The notes: generated from the letters alone by a model not told the origin. A stretch of 64,000 nt of DNA from Marinobacter sp. LV10R510-11A (GCF_900215155.1 NZ_LT907980.1:1302001-1366000); one strand, 5' to 3'; numbered from the stretch's first letter, positions 28,457-38,011 are shown. Program-made: numbers and translations.

Positions 28457-29904
28457 TGGCGACTACCGATAAAGAAGTGAACGAGCTGGTCAAGCGGGAA
28501 TACGAGCACGGTTTCGTGACTGATATCGAGTCCGACACGTTCGAACCCGGACTGAACGAAGACGTGATTGCCCGCCTTTCCGGCCTCAAGAAAGAGCCGG
28601 AATGGATGCTTGAGTGGCGGCTGAAGGCCTATCGTCGCTGGCTGGAAATGGATGAGCCGAACTGGGCGCACGTGGGTTACCCAAAAATTGACTTCAACTC
28701 AATTTCCTATTATTCCGCGCCCAAACGCAAAGAAGACATGCTCCAGAGCCTGGACGAAGTGGACCCGGAGCTACTCAAAACCTACGAAAAACTGGGCATC
28801 CCCCTGCACGAGCGTGAACAACTGGCAGGCGTGGCGGTCGATGCCGTGTTTGACTCAGTTTCAATCGCGACAACGTTCAAAGAACCACTCGCCAAAGCGG
28901 GCGTGATTTTCTGCTCCATGTCCGAGGCCATTCAGGAGCACCCGGAGCTGGTCAGAAAATATCTGGGCTCTGTGGTTCCGGCGGGTGACAACTTCTTTGC
29001 AGGCCTGAACTCTGCGGTCTTCTCCGACGGCACCTTCGTGTACATACCAAAAGGCGTGCGTTGCCCCATGGAGCTGTCCACGTATTTCCGCATCAACGCA
29101 GCCAACACTGGGCAGTTCGAACGCACCCTGATCATCGCCGAAGACAGCAGCTACGTCAGCTATCTGGAAGGCTGCACCGCTCCTGTGCGGGACGAAAATC
29201 AGCTCCACGCAGCGGTGGTCGAACTGGTGGCCCTGGACGACGCCCAGATCAAGTACTCCACCGTCCAGAACTGGTATCCGGGCGATGAAAACGGCAAGGG
29301 CGGCATCTTCAACTTCGTCACCAAACGTGGCGCTGCCATCGGCAAAAACTCCAAGATTTCCTGGACTCAGGTCGAAACCGGCTCTGCCGTTACCTGGAAG
29401 TATCCCAGCTGCGTCCTTCGGGGCGATAACAGCGTTGGCGAATTCTACTCCGTGGCGCTGACCAACAATTACCAGCAGGCCGACACTGGCACCAAGATGA
29501 TCCACCTGGGCAAAAACACGTCCAGCACCATCATCGCCAAAGGGATTTCCGTCGGTAAAAGCTCCAACGTCTATCGTGGCCTGGTGAAGTTTAGCCCCGG
29601 CGCAGAGGGCGCACGCAACTTCACCCAGTGCGATTCGCTGCTGATTGGCGACCGCTGCGGTGCGCATACCTTTCCGTACATCGAGAGCAAAAATAAATCG
29701 GGCATTGTCGAGCACGAAGCCACGACCTCCAAGGTCAGCGACGAACAAATGTTCCTGTGTCGCCAGCGCGGCATCGACCCTGAACAGGCCGTTTCCATGA
29801 TTGTGAACGGCTTCTGTAAAGAAGTGTTCAAGGAACTGCCGATGGAGTTTGCCGTTGAAGCTGGCAAATTGCTTGAGGTGAGCCTGGAAGGCTCGGTCGG
29901 TTAA
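28456..29904 (+). CDS. sufB: Fe-S cluster assembly scaffold SufB
   Basis: Core scaffold subunit of the SufBC2D complex, on which nascent Fe-S clusters form in the cytoplasm. It has 482 residues. Family blocks: [16 protein letters not shown] near the N-terminus, [40 protein letters not shown], the conserved cysteine region [20 protein letters not shown], and C-terminal [24 protein letters not shown] lies 8 nt before ATG 28456. First full gene of the operon. The usual sufS and sufE neighbours are absent. Confidence 0.95.
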   Translation: MATTDKEVNELVKREYEHGFVTDIESDTFEPGLNEDVIARLSGLKKEPEWMLEWRLKAYRRWLEMDEPNWAHVGYPKIDFNSISYYSAPKRKEDMLQSLDEVDPELLKTYEKLGIPLHEREQLAGVAVDAVFDSVSIATTFKEPLAKAGVIFCSMSEAIQEHPELVRKYLGSVVPAGDNFFAGLNSAVFSDGTFVYIPKGVRCPMELSTYFRINAANTGQFERTLIIAEDSSYVSYLEGCTAPVRDENQLHAAVVELVALDDAQIKYSTVQNWYPGDENGKGGIFNFVTKRGAAIGKNSKISWTQVETGSAVTWKYPSCVLRGDNSVGEFYSVALTNNYQQADTGTKMIHLGKNTSSTIIAKGISVGKSSNVYRGLVKFSPGAEGARNFTQCDSLLIGDRCGAHTFPYIESKNKSGIVEHEATTSKVSDEQMFLCRQRGIDPEQAVSMIVNGFCKEVFKELPMEFAVEAGKLLEVSLEGSVG

Positions 29905-29951
29905 ATACAGAATTTCAGATGACAGATTTCAGAAAAGAGAGAAGCCAATAC

Positions 29952-30728
29952 ATGCTGAACATCAAAAACCTACACGCCTCCGTTGGGGGCGAAGAAATCC
30001 TCAAGGGCATCAACCTGGAAATCAAGGCCGGGGAAATCCACGCCATTATGGGCCCCAATGGCTCAGGTAAAAGCACCCTGTCACAGGTGCTGGCAGGCAG
30101 TGAAACCTTTGAAGTCACCGAGGGTGAAGTCACGTTCAACGGTGAAAACCTGCTGGACCTAAAAACCGAAGAACGGGCCCGTGAAGGCGTTTTCCTGGCG
30201 TTTCAGTACCCGGTAGAGATTCCAGGCGTCAGCAACCTGCAGTTCCTGCGTACCGCCGTCAATTCCATGCGCGGCCACCGTGGCGAGCCGGAGATGAACG
30301 CGGCTGAGTTTATGAAGCATGCGAGGGAAGTGTCCATGCAAGTCGATCTGGACCCGGCCTTCCTTAAGCGCGGCGTAAACGAGGGCTTCTCCGGTGGCGA
30401 GAAGAAGCGCAACGAGATTTTGCAGGCGCTGCTGCTTCAACCCAAGCTGGCCATTCTGGACGAAACCGATTCCGGGCTGGACATCGATGCGCTGCACGTG
30501 GTTTCGGACGGTGTTAACGCACTGCGCGCTAAAGATCGAGCCATCTTGATGGTGACTCACTACCAGCGCCTGCTGAACCACATTGTGCCGGACTATGTTC
30601 ACGTTCTGGCCGGTGGCAAAATCGTCAAATCCGGCGGTCGCGAGCTGGCCCATGAGCTTGAAGAGCGCGGTTATGGCTGGCTCAACGTGAAAGACAAAGA
30701 AGCCACAGCCAGCTCCCCAGCCGGTTAA
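29952..30728 (+). CDS. sufC: Fe-S assembly ATPase SufC
   Basis: ABC-type ATPase of the SufBCD scaffold. It has 258 residues from ATG 29952, chosen over an in-frame upstream ATG (29919) because MLNIKNLHASVGG is the normal SufC start. Walker A GPNGSGKST, Q-loop FLAFQYPVEIPG (typical of SufC), signature FSGGEKKRNEI and Walker B LAILDETDSGLDID are intact. Lies 47 bp after sufB. Confidence 0.95.
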   Translation: MLNIKNLHASVGGEEILKGINLEIKAGEIHAIMGPNGSGKSTLSQVLAGSETFEVTEGEVTFNGENLLDLKTEERAREGVFLAFQYPVEIPGVSNLQFLRTAVNSMRGHRGEPEMNAAEFMKHAREVSMQVDLDPAFLKRGVNEGFSGGEKKRNEILQALLLQPKLAILDETDSGLDIDALHVVSDGVNALRAKDRAILMVTHYQRLLNHIVPDYVHVLAGGKIVKSGGRELAHELEERGYGWLNVKDKEATASSPAG

Positions 30729-30741
30729 CGGAGGCCATCGA

Positions 30742-32028
30742 ATGAAGTCAGCACCAACGCTTTCCCGCGCCTTTCTTGAGCCGGCCGGCCGCTATCTGCC
30801 CGGGCCTTTGCTCGAATTGCGCAAACAAAGGGGCACGGCTCTGGTGGATATGCCATTGCCGACCCGTAAAACCGAGAACTGGAAGTATTCCAGCCGCCAC
30901 CTGAAGCTGTCGGATGAGCTTGCCGTTTCCCTGCCATTCCTTGGCAAGGAAGGCTCCAGCTTGTTGATGCCTGGCTACCGCGTGGTTTTTCGCAACGGCG
31001 TCATGGTGCCGGAAGCCAGCGACTTTCCGGATCTTAACGGCATTCGTATTCAGCGCTTCTGCGACCTTGACGACCAAAGCGCTGCTGCGCTGGCAGAGCG
31101 CCTGGACAACACACTGGACAGCCAGGCCGTGCAGATGGCCCGGCTGAACTCCGCCCGGTTTGAAGATGGCCTGTTTATCCAGCTGGACAAGGAAGCCGTG
31201 CTCGACCAGCCGCTGTTCATCATCCACGAAGTCAACGCTTCGGCGGCAGGTTCTGCCTATCCGCGTATTTATGTCGATGCGGCAAGGCACAGCCAGATGA
31301 CTCTGGTAGAAGAGTACATGTCTACCGGCAGTGAGCCGGTGATGGTCAACACGGTCACCGAATTTGTGCTGGCGGAAGGTGCCCAGATAACCGGCGTGAG
31401 GCTGACCCTGGAAGGCGAAAGCGTTCAGCACATCGGTGCAACGGGTGTTCGCCAGGCGGCCAGCTCGCGTTTTGAAAACCACTGCGTCGGCTTTGGCGGC
31501 CCGCTGCGTCGGCACGATTTGCAGGTACGTCTCGAAGGCGAAGGCGCCGAGTGCAAATTGAATGGTGTGGTGGTCACTCAGGGCAATCAGCACTACGACA
31601 ACCATACGTCAATCGAGCACATAGCAGCCCATTGCGACAGTGAAGAGACCTATCGCAACATCGCTGCCGACCAGTCTCATGCGATTTTCAATGGGCGCAT
31701 CCATATTCATCAGGGTGCCCAGAAATCCAACGCTAATATGAACAACAAGAACCTGTTGCTCTCAACCGGCGCGGAGATCGACACCAAGCCTGAGCTGGAA
31801 ATCTACGCCGACGACGTAAAATGCGCCCACGGTGCCACTATTGGCCAGCTTGATAAAACCTCGTTGTTCTATCTGGTTTCCCGTGGCATCGGTCGTCGCG
31901 AAGCCAACACGCTGCTGACCATCGCGTTTATCAACGAACTGGTTGAACAGATTCCCGTTGAGGCGGTTCGCGAAGCAGTGCAGCTTCGGCTGAATGACTT
32001 TTTCAATCAAACGTTTCAAGAGGCCTGA
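30742..32028 (+). CDS. sufD: Fe-S assembly scaffold subunit SufD
   Basis: SufB paralogue completing the SufBC2D scaffold, 428 residues. Recognisable blocks: PLPTRKTENWKYSSRHL near the N-terminus, VVVTQGNQHYDNHTSIEH, FNGRIHIHQGAQKSNANMNN, CAHGATIGQLDKTSLFYLVSRGIGRREA. The conserved C-terminal CAHGATIG cysteine and histidine region is present. It starts 13 bp after sufC. Confidence 0.94.
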   Translation: MKSAPTLSRAFLEPAGRYLPGPLLELRKQRGTALVDMPLPTRKTENWKYSSRHLKLSDELAVSLPFLGKEGSSLLMPGYRVVFRNGVMVPEASDFPDLNGIRIQRFCDLDDQSAAALAERLDNTLDSQAVQMARLNSARFEDGLFIQLDKEAVLDQPLFIIHEVNASAAGSAYPRIYVDAARHSQMTLVEEYMSTGSEPVMVNTVTEFVLAEGAQITGVRLTLEGESVQHIGATGVRQAASSRFENHCVGFGGPLRRHDLQVRLEGEGAECKLNGVVVTQGNQHYDNHTSIEHIAAHCDSEETYRNIAADQSHAIFNGRIHIHQGAQKSNANMNNKNLLLSTGAEIDTKPELEIYADDVKCAHGATIGQLDKTSLFYLVSRGIGRREANTLLTIAFINELVEQIPVEAVREAVQLRLNDFFNQTFQEA

Positions 32029-32087
32029 GCAGTTATTCACTGCCCTGCAGAAAATCCAGCGTCTTTTTGCCTGATGGAGGTAGAACC

Positions 32088-32441
32088 ATGACAGCCGAAG
32101 TATTCACACCAACCGTTGCCGTCACCATGACGCCAAGTGCGGTCACACATGTGCGTAAACAAGTAGACAAGCAACCGGAAGCCAAAGGCATCCGCCTGGC
32201 CATTCGGAAGAGCGGTTGCTCCGGGTTCAAATATGAAACCCAATGGGTCGAAGATGCCGCAGCGGATGACAAGATCTTCCACATCGACGGTGTGGATGTT
32301 TATGTCAGAGAAGAGCACATGGCGCTGGTCAACGGTATCGAGATCGATTTTGTGACGGAAGGCGTGAACTCCGTGTTCCAGTTCCGCAATCCCAATGCCA
32401 CTGCTGAATGCGGTTGCGGCGAAAGCTTCACCGTTTCCTGA
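32088..32441 (+). CDS. sufA: A-type Fe-S carrier SufA/IscA
   Basis: A 117-residue A-type carrier that receives clusters from SufBCD and hands them to apoproteins. The three ligand cysteines are C44 (SGCSGFKYE), C108 and C110 (CGCGESF). ATG 32088 is preferred to the earlier in-frame start at 32067 because GGAGG lies 8-12 nt upstream and the HesB-like domain follows directly. Fourth gene of the suf operon. Confidence 0.9.
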   Translation: MTAEVFTPTVAVTMTPSAVTHVRKQVDKQPEAKGIRLAIRKSGCSGFKYETQWVEDAAADDKIFHIDGVDVYVREEHMALVNGIEIDFVTEGVNSVFQFRNPNATAECGCGESFTVS

Positions 32442-32512
32442 TCGACATCAAACGAGGCCGGATAAGGCATGCAAGAGCTTCCCTCATTTTCACAGTGCCT
32501 AAGGAGGTAACG

Positions 32513-32650
32513 ATGACTTGCGACAAGCCCGAGCATATTAAAGACGAGAGCTGGGATCAGCACTTGAGTTGGCTGGATCTTGTAAGCAAAGAGTGTAAAA
32601 CCAACCAGCTCAAGCGCAGTCGTGAAAAACGCAGAACATGGGGGGTATAG
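32513..32650 (+). CDS. 45-residue protein of the suf operon, unknown
   Basis: A strong AAGGAGG lies 5 nt before ATG 32513, and the stop is 3 nt before the next gene, so this small gene is very probably translated. The product (MTCDKPEHIKDESWDQHLSW at the start, basic LKRSREKRRTW near the end) has two cysteines (C3, C28), an acidic first half and a basic tail. I recognise no family. Its place between sufA and the SufT fusion suggests a role in cluster assembly or transfer. Confidence 0.65.
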   Translation: MTCDKPEHIKDESWDQHLSWLDLVSKECKTNQLKRSREKRRTWGV

Positions 32651-32653
32651 CTC

Positions 32654-33496
32654 GTGAACATTAATGCTGAAATAACACCAGAAGCCAATGATTTCCTGAT
32701 GTCCTTGCTTGCAAAGCAGGAAGTGCCTGGAATGACGGTGCGTGTTTATATGGAGAAGGGTGGCACTCAGAATGCCCAGACCTGCCTGGCCTTCTGCCCG
32801 CCCGGCGAAGAGTCAGCCAAGGATGTCAGAAAAGAGTTTGGTGACCTGATCCTCTATTTCGAAGCGGCAAGCGTGCCCTATCTCCAGGACATGCAGATCG
32901 GCCTTGATGAAGAGGATGGTCTTCAGACCCCAACGATCAAGGCACCGAACTCGAAAAAACCGGCAAAACCGCCCAAAACATTCGTTTTGTCAGAAGACTG
33001 CAGTGCCCTAAAGGTGCCCTCCGGTGAGTCTGTCACGCTTACGCAGGGAGCGTCTGTCTCGATAACCCAGGCGCTCGGCGGCAGCTACACCGTTAACTAC
33101 CAGGGCAATCTGTATCGACTGTCCCCAGAAGTCACCCAGAAGCTGGGCTTTCAGTCAGACGCCATCGTGTTCGAACCCCCTGAGGATGGGCAAATCAGTG
33201 ATCAGCAATGCTGGGATGCGATGCGACTGGTCTATGACCCGGAAATTCCGGTGAATGTCGTCGGTCTGGGTCTCATCTATAAACTGGATATTGACCAGGA
33301 CAAGCATTTTGTATTTGTTGAAATGACCCTGACGTCGGCGGGTTGTGGAATGGGCACCATTATTGCCGGCGACGTGAAAGACAAGCTATTGCAGGTTCCG
33401 AATGTCAAAGACGGCAAGGTGGATGTGGTGTTTGATCCGCCCTGGAGCTACGACAACCTGGAGGAGGAAGCGCGGCTGGAGTTAGGGCTGATCTGA
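32654..33496 (+). CDS. NfuA N-terminal domain-SufT fusion protein
   Basis: A fusion of 280 residues. Residues 1-100 match the degenerate A-type (ATC) domain at the N-terminus of NfuA: KGGTQNAQTCLAFCPPGEE, VPYLQDMQIGL and TIKAPNSKK are near-copies of the E. coli pattern. Residues ~108-175 match the SufT N-terminal part (SEDCSALKVPSGESVTLTQG, LGGSYTVNYQGNLYRL). Residues ~183-280 are the MIP18/DUF59 domain (VYDPEIPVNVVGLGLIY, TLTSAGCGMG with C231, FDPPWSYDNLEEEARLELG). The Nfu C-terminal domain of NfuA is absent. Probably a client-recognition plus transfer factor. Last gene of the suf operon. Confidence 0.85.
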   Translation: MNINAEITPEANDFLMSLLAKQEVPGMTVRVYMEKGGTQNAQTCLAFCPPGEESAKDVRKEFGDLILYFEAASVPYLQDMQIGLDEEDGLQTPTIKAPNSKKPAKPPKTFVLSEDCSALKVPSGESVTLTQGASVSITQALGGSYTVNYQGNLYRLSPEVTQKLGFQSDAIVFEPPEDGQISDQQCWDAMRLVYDPEIPVNVVGLGLIYKLDIDQDKHFVFVEMTLTSAGCGMGTIIAGDVKDKLLQVPNVKDGKVDVVFDPPWSYDNLEEEARLELGLI

Positions 33497-33574
33497 GCCA
33501 GGCTCTTATAATGGCTCGCCGGAGGTAGATAAAGGCAACTGCGCCTTGCTTTTTCTATATGGAAATGTTGGTCT

Positions 33575-33580
33575 TATAAT
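33575..33580 (+). promoter_or_regulatory. Probable -10 box for the riboswitch transcript
   Basis: A perfect TATAAT ends 6 bp before the start of the TPP aptamer; no good -35 is visible at 16-18 bp. It would start the transcript at the aptamer's first helix. Confidence 0.45.
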
Positions 33581-33582
33581 AT

Positions 33583-33675
33583 TACAGGGTGCTGCGTAAC
33601 GTCGTAGCTGAGATGGGGACGCATGTTCCCGGAACCTCCAAGCTGATCTGGGTAATGCCAGTGTAGCAAGCCGGA
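33583..33675 (+). ncRNA. TPP riboswitch (THI element)
   Basis: Contains the conserved TPP-aptamer elements in order: GGGTGC (33587-33592), GCTGAGA (33607-33613), the CCCGGAACCT segment (33628-33637) and CTGATCTGGGTAATGCCAG (33643-33661) ending in TGTAGCAAG. These are the pyrimidine- and pyrophosphate-binding arms of the THI box. It lies in the leader of the EamA transporter gene; the GGAG of that gene (33711-33714) is about 40 nt downstream, so control of translation start is likely. Confidence 0.9.
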
Positions 33676-33720
33676 ATCATACTCGACAGCACGGTCAGTC
33701 TGGTGCGTCAGGAGAACCGC

Positions 33721-34629
33721 ATGAGTAGACTGCGCATTGGGCTCTTCTGGGCCATCTTTTTTGTCGGACTGGAGGCCATTCAGGCGGTCTTTTTCGGCGG
33801 TATATTTCAGGCCCATGACTCATTCGTTATCGGAGCGTTAGTCTTTGGCACAACCTCTGCTGCCACGCTCGCTTGGGCCCAATTGCGGACACCGGATCAA
33901 CTCAACATCGCCTGGTCGAAGCGGAGAAGCCTCCTCGGCCTGAGCTTCTCAACGACCATAGTGTGGATTGCCTATTTCTTCGCCCTCCAGATGATCGAAC
34001 CAGCGGTAGTTTTCATGGTGTTTTCCGGGCTGATTCCACTTTCTATCGTGGCCGCCTCTCGTCTTGGCGTCCCAGAGGCCACAACTCCACACAACGGCAT
34101 TGAAAAAATAGGTCTGGCCGTTATCGGATTAGGTGTGATTTATCTCTGGGCGATCACCATACTAGGTCGCTCCGGGTTTGTGCGAGGCGGGCTCCCCACC
34201 GCCGCTATCAGTCTTGCGGTGATGATGATCTACGGTCACCGCCTTGACCGGCTCGGGATCGCCCCGATTGCGCAGTATGGACTTCGATTTCCACTCTATA
34301 TAATTTTCTCACTCTGCGCTATCGGCTTGGGGATCGACGCCAAAGGAGCTGTGGATACACAAAACTTGGCCGTGGTGGTCCTTGTGGGTCTCATAGTTAT
34401 CGCGTTCCCGGTATTTGCCATGCAAAAGGCGATTTCCATGCTCTCTACCGGAACCCTTGCCACGATCACTGCCTTGGGGCCGCTGGCCGTCTTTGTCCTT
34501 CAGTTCGTCGAAGGTCGTGTAGGCTACGCGACCGCCACTATGAAGGTCTTGGCTATTTATATTTTAGGTGCGCTTATTGCTGCCTTCGGCGGAGCCCAAG
34601 CCACGACCAGAAGGAAGGTTTCATCGTGA
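33721..34629 (+). CDS. EamA/DMT-family transporter under TPP riboswitch control
   Basis: Membrane protein of about 302 residues with roughly ten hydrophobic segments in the EamA drug/metabolite transporter arrangement ([28 protein letters not shown] C-terminal block [22 protein letters not shown]). ATG 33721 has AGGAG upstream and follows a TPP riboswitch, so the cargo is probably thiamine or a precursor such as hydroxymethylpyrimidine. The stop overlaps the Nudix gene by 4 bp. Its codon use and style suggest an alphaproteobacterial donor (inference). Confidence 0.8.
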   Translation: MSRLRIGLFWAIFFVGLEAIQAVFFGGIFQAHDSFVIGALVFGTTSAATLAWAQLRTPDQLNIAWSKRRSLLGLSFSTTIVWIAYFFALQMIEPAVVFMVFSGLIPLSIVAASRLGVPEATTPHNGIEKIGLAVIGLGVIYLWAITILGRSGFVRGGLPTAAISLAVMMIYGHRLDRLGIAPIAQYGLRFPLYIIFSLCAIGLGIDAKGAVDTQNLAVVVLVGLIVIAFPVFAMQKAISMLSTGTLATITALGPLAVFVLQFVEGRVGYATATMKVLAIYILGALIAAFGGAQATTRRKVSS

Positions 34630-35048
34630 CCGCGTCCCCTCGTCTTGCAGCCCTTGCCGTGGTGGTTAGCGACGGTCGCATTTTGCTCGTCCGGCGACGT
34701 AACGAACCTGATGCCGGGCTTTGGGGGTTCCCTGGCGGGCATGTAGACTTTGGCGAAACAGCACTGGAAGCGGCCGCGCGTGAGTTGCGCGAAGAGACGG
34801 GCGTGATCGCCCGGCCGCTCCACTATCTCACAAACGTGGATATCATTGTGCGTGACGGCGCTGGTGCGATCACATTCCACTTCCTGCTTGCAGCCGTGCT
34901 CTGTGAATATGTCTCCGGCGAGCCTGCCGCTGCCGACGATGTAAGCGATGCGGGGTGGTGGGACGTTGCAGACATTCTCGTTGGACGGGTGCAGTGCAGC
35001 GAGCACGTCGATGTCGTCGTTGAGTTAGCGGTTGATGCGTATAAGTAA
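34626..35048 (+). CDS. Nudix hydrolase
   Basis: Nucleoside-diphosphate-X hydrolase of 140 residues with a complete Nudix box, [14 protein letters not shown] followed by [10 protein letters not shown] (G-x5-E-x7-REUXEEXGU). GTG start at 34626, translationally coupled to the riboswitch-controlled transporter. By context it may act on a thiamine-pathway pyrophosphate or a toxic analogue, as some Nudix enzymes do; this is not shown by the sequence. Confidence 0.85.
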   Translation: MTASPRLAALAVVVSDGRILLVRRRNEPDAGLWGFPGGHVDFGETALEAAARELREETGVIARPLHYLTNVDIIVRDGAGAITFHFLLAAVLCEYVSGEPAAADDVSDAGWWDVADILVGRVQCSEHVDVVVELAVDAYK

Positions 35049-35208
35049 GATCAATCATGCCAGTCGCAGCCTGCACTCACGTCAAGGTCTTCCCGCCTGA
35101 CAGCCGCTATGACCAAAACCAATGAATATCGAGCACATTTCACTAAGAATTTGCAAATTAGTCATCGGACTTTAGCGCGGCTTGATCCGCAACTTGTTGC
35201 CGAAAGTG

Positions 35209-35496
35209 TCACTCTTGCACGAACTGGATGAATTGACCGTATTTCTGGCTTACTTCCTGCGCCTCCGGGAAGGCGCGTGATCGCTCACCCTCCATGCATT
35301 GAAAGTAGTTCTGCATGTCCGAAATATAGTTCTCGAAATCCTTCCGGATCAAATCGGCATACTCTCGAGCGGCGTGACGATCGCTTGGAACGAAGGGTCG
35401 TTCCGGGGCGAGGCACGTTTCCCCCCGCGCCATAGAGCTTACGAAAATAAACAGGGTTATAGTAGTGGAGAAGAATATCTGTCTGCGTTCTAGCAT
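35209..35496 (-). CDS. Small exported protein, unknown
   Basis: A 95-residue protein with an N-terminal signal peptide (IFFSTTITLFIFVSSMARG, cleavage near residue 25) and a mature part of about 70 residues with two cysteines (C28, C67) that could pair, rich in aromatic and acidic residues (KDFENYISDMQNYFQCMEG). No family recognised. It stands alone on the opposite strand after the Nudix gene. Confidence 0.5.
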   Translation of the reverse strand: MLERRQIFFSTTITLFIFVSSMARGETCLAPERPFVPSDRHAAREYADLIRKDFENYISDMQNYFQCMEGERSRAFPEAQEVSQKYGQFIQFVQE

Positions 35497-35597
35497 TAGG
35501 AATCCCGTAAGATTGCTTGTTTCAAGGGCATCCCCATGCCTGATGATGCCGCATCGAGATAGTTTATAGTAAGCGCCTGCCTACAGTACGCGGCGGC

Positions 35598-35969
35598 GCG
35601 CCAGGGGCATTTGTCTTTGTGAATCGACAGGGCCAGCCATTGACGCGCGACGGCGCGGCCTATCTGCTTCAAAAATATGTGGTCGCCGCGATCCCGACAG
35701 CCCCTACCTTACAGCGCCGAAAAATCACCCCGCATGTGCTTCGCCACAGTTGCGCGGTCGCACTGTTGCAGTCTGGTGTCGACGTTACCGTCATCCGCGA
35801 TTATCTCGGTCACGCCAGTATCGCCACCACCAGTCGCTACCTCACCACCAATTTTCAGATGAAACGAGAAGCACTCGAAGCCTTCTGGAAACGCGCCGGT
35901 ATCGAACCGACAAATGCAAAGCCGTGGCAACCAAGCGCTGACTTGCTCGCCTTCTTGACATCGCTGTAG
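35598..35969 (+). pseudogene. Tyrosine recombinase, C-terminal fragment
   Basis: About 120 C-terminal residues of a site-specific recombinase: HVLRHSCAVALLQSG (His and Arg of the R-H-R set), YLGHASIATTSRYL (second His and the catalytic Tyr). The N-terminal arm-binding domain and the first catalytic arginine are missing. The frame is open upstream to about 35598, where similarity fades. A scar of an earlier integration event. Confidence 0.75.
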
Positions 35970-36027
35970 AAGTTGGTAATTTTATCCCGTCAAAAGACCG
36001 CCCCCGGCCGCATGAACACTGGGATTT

Positions 36028-36780
36028 TCAGGCTACACTCCGGATAAAAATCGACTTGGAATAATGATCCCAACAACCGATCCGAGTGATGCCGTTATCT
36101 CGACACACCTTGCCGTAACCCGAATAGCCATCGGCCTGCAGGATGCCCTTAAAGTCGTCAAGCAGACACACAGGAACGCTGCCGGCACGGGACGGATCGT
36201 AATCAAACAACACCGACGATTGATTTGGTGGACCACCGCGGGTGACCCACATCCATTTGTCCGATTGGGCTGTTTTGCCGTCCTCTTTCAACACCTGTAT
36301 CCGGGTTTCATCGGCTTGCAGATAGTCACTGCTGTTCTGAACCTCCCGCATCAGATGGATCAAAGGTTTGAACACGTCGTCCAGCCTGATGACCCAGTGC
36401 GCCATGTTGGTACGGCTGACCTCATGCCCAAGACGCTTGAGCATATGTTCCAGGCGGTACAGCGGCAGGCCATCGGCGTATTTTGAGGTGATGATGTAAG
36501 CCAGCAAAGAGGTCGTGGCGGTGCACTTGCCCAGCGGATGAACCGGGCGGGTGGCTGCCAGGATGCGCTCTTCACCATCTTGCTCGAACACGGCTTTTCC
36601 TGCCAGTATTCCAGGACCTTCAGTTGAGCGGGAATGAACTGCAGCTCTTCCTTAACCTTGGTGAAGAAGGTCTTGCCGCCGCCGACCTTCTCTTGGTTAC
36701 TGAGGGTCAGCTCAATACGCTCACGTAACAGCTGGTCCGAGAATCCACGCTGGCGACGACAAAGACGGGCGTAAATATCG
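36028..36780 (-). mobile_element. IS66-family TnpC transposase remnant
   Basis: Pieces of an IS66 TnpC: EELQFIPAQLKVLEYWQEKA near 36610-36680 in one frame, then VFEQDGEERILAATRP onwards in the 36028-36591 frame, with CTATTSLLAYIITSKYADGLPLYRLE split over the conserved helical region and the catalytic segment YLQADETRIQVL and DFKGILQADGYSGYG. It stops at RIGCWDHYSKS, where intact enzymes continue for over 100 residues. Frameshifted and truncated at both ends. TnpB is missing. Confidence 0.78.
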
Positions 36781-36788
36781 GTGGCGCA

Positions 36789-37109
36789 TCACAGCTGTCT
36801 CAAAACAGCGCCTAGCAACTCGATGTTGCCGGCGTGCAGCCCGGTGATCGAGACGCCACCAGGCAGTGACACGGTCAGGCCATCGGCTCCGCCGATGCTA
36901 GCGCCAGGAGCAGAAACGACTCGCGCGAACCCGGTGGCCGCTTGCGCCTGCTTTGGAGAGTCTTCAGTCGGGGTTAGCTTCCGGCGCCAGTAAACGAATT
37001 GATGATAGATCAGTGACTGTTGCTTACAGTAAGCGCTGCCGGACACGCCGGAGACTTGCCAGTCAGTGATATGCTGCTGCCAGACGTGTGCTCGTTCGGT
37101 TGGGGTCAT
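36789..37109 (-). CDS. tnpA: IS66 accessory protein TnpA
   Basis: Accessory protein of about 106 residues of an IS66 element (MTPTERAHVWQQHITDWQVS, SGSAYCKQQSLIYHQFVYWR), start ATG 37109. It lies directly upstream of the tnpC remnant; the tnpB that normally separates them has been deleted. The element is inactive. Confidence 0.7.
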   Translation of the reverse strand: MTPTERAHVWQQHITDWQVSGVSGSAYCKQQSLIYHQFVYWRRKLTPTEDSPKQAQAATGFARVVSAPGASIGGADGLTVSLPGGVSITGLHAGNIELLGAVLRQL

Positions 37110-37181
37110 GCTGATTCCTCGTGGAATGGGTGAGGAAGTCAGTGTGTGCAATCGGTGAACGGGAATGTAGGTGCTGATTTA

Positions 37182-37325
37182 TTGGTGCTTACGAAATACC
37201 TCGAAGAAAACGTCGCGTCCGCAGATCTAGTGCTGTCGTCCGATGAGGTCACAGCGCTGGAAGCCGGGGTATCGAAACGGGATGTGGCCGGTGAGCACTA
37301 TACCGAGGACGGCATGAAGGGCTGA
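37182..37325 (+). pseudogene. Aldo/keto reductase, C-terminal scrap
   Basis: The last 47 codons of an aldo/keto reductase (KYLEENVASADLVLSSDEV, then ALEAGVSKRDVAGEHYTEDG and a stop). Typical AKR ends have the same LEENVAAADIELS and RYPEAGMKG-like pattern. The rest of the gene was removed by the IS66 insertion on its left. Confidence 0.65.
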
Positions 37326-37396
37326 ATGCATAAGCCACGGGTTCTCGAGTGCTACCCAGGGCTGCTCGCTGCAACCTACAAAAAACCCGTTTCAAG

Positions 37397-38010
37397 TCAG
37401 CCGCCAACTTTCGGCCATAGTGCGTGAAAATGATGAACAGGGCCGTGCCCAGCACCAACATCAAGCTCATCGGAGCGATTAATGGCCTCTGCAACATAAT
37501 GCTTCGCGATCCGAACCGCCTGCACCAAAGGCTCGCCTTGCGCCAATTGTGCTGCCAGCGCGGCAGATAGGGTGCAGCCGGTGCCGTGGGTGTTGCGCGT
37601 GGGGTAACGCGGCCCGTCAAGCCAAATCAATTGGTCGGTGGTGGCCAGCAGATCGGGGCTATCACCCCCGCTAAGATGACCCCCTTTGAGTAAGACCGCG
37701 CGTGGCCCGAGCGCAAGAATGGCCTTGGCTTGACGTTCCATATCAGCGGGGGATTTGGCCTCAGCCACTTCTAAAAGATCGGCGGCTTCCGGCAGGTTGG
37801 GGGTTAATACCGTGGCGCAGGGCAAAAGCTGCGCACGCAGTGCTTCCACCGCATCGGGAGCAAGTAGGCGGCCATCGCTTTTCGCAACCATCACCGGACC
37901 AAGTACAATCGGAATGTCGAGCCCCCTGATTCCCTCTGCGACAACATTAATGATTGCTGCGTCGCCAAGCATTCCAATCTTCACCGCATTGATGCGGATA
38001 TCGTCACGGA
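37397..38010 (-). pseudogene. thiD: Hydroxymethylpyrimidine-phosphate kinase ThiD, N-terminus lost
   Basis: ThiD phosphorylates HMP and HMP-P in thiamine synthesis. Present: INAVKIGMLGDAAII, VLGPVMVAKSDGRLL, LTPNLPEAADLL, VLLKGGHLSGGDSPD, and THGTGCTLSAALAAQLAQG with the catalytic GTGC loop. About 75 N-terminal residues, including the HMP-binding part, are replaced by antisense transposase sequence, so the open frame to 38134 is a chimera. Together with the TPP-riboswitch transporter, it hints at an ancestral thiamine-salvage cluster. Confidence 0.82.
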
Positions 38011-38011
38011 G

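Noticed and set aside
28861..29748. 295-codon open frame opposite sufB
   Set aside because: Mirror of a strongly conserved coding frame, no family resemblance.
30748..31605. 285-codon open frame opposite sufD
   Set aside because: Shadow frame; the plus strand carries clear SufD motifs.
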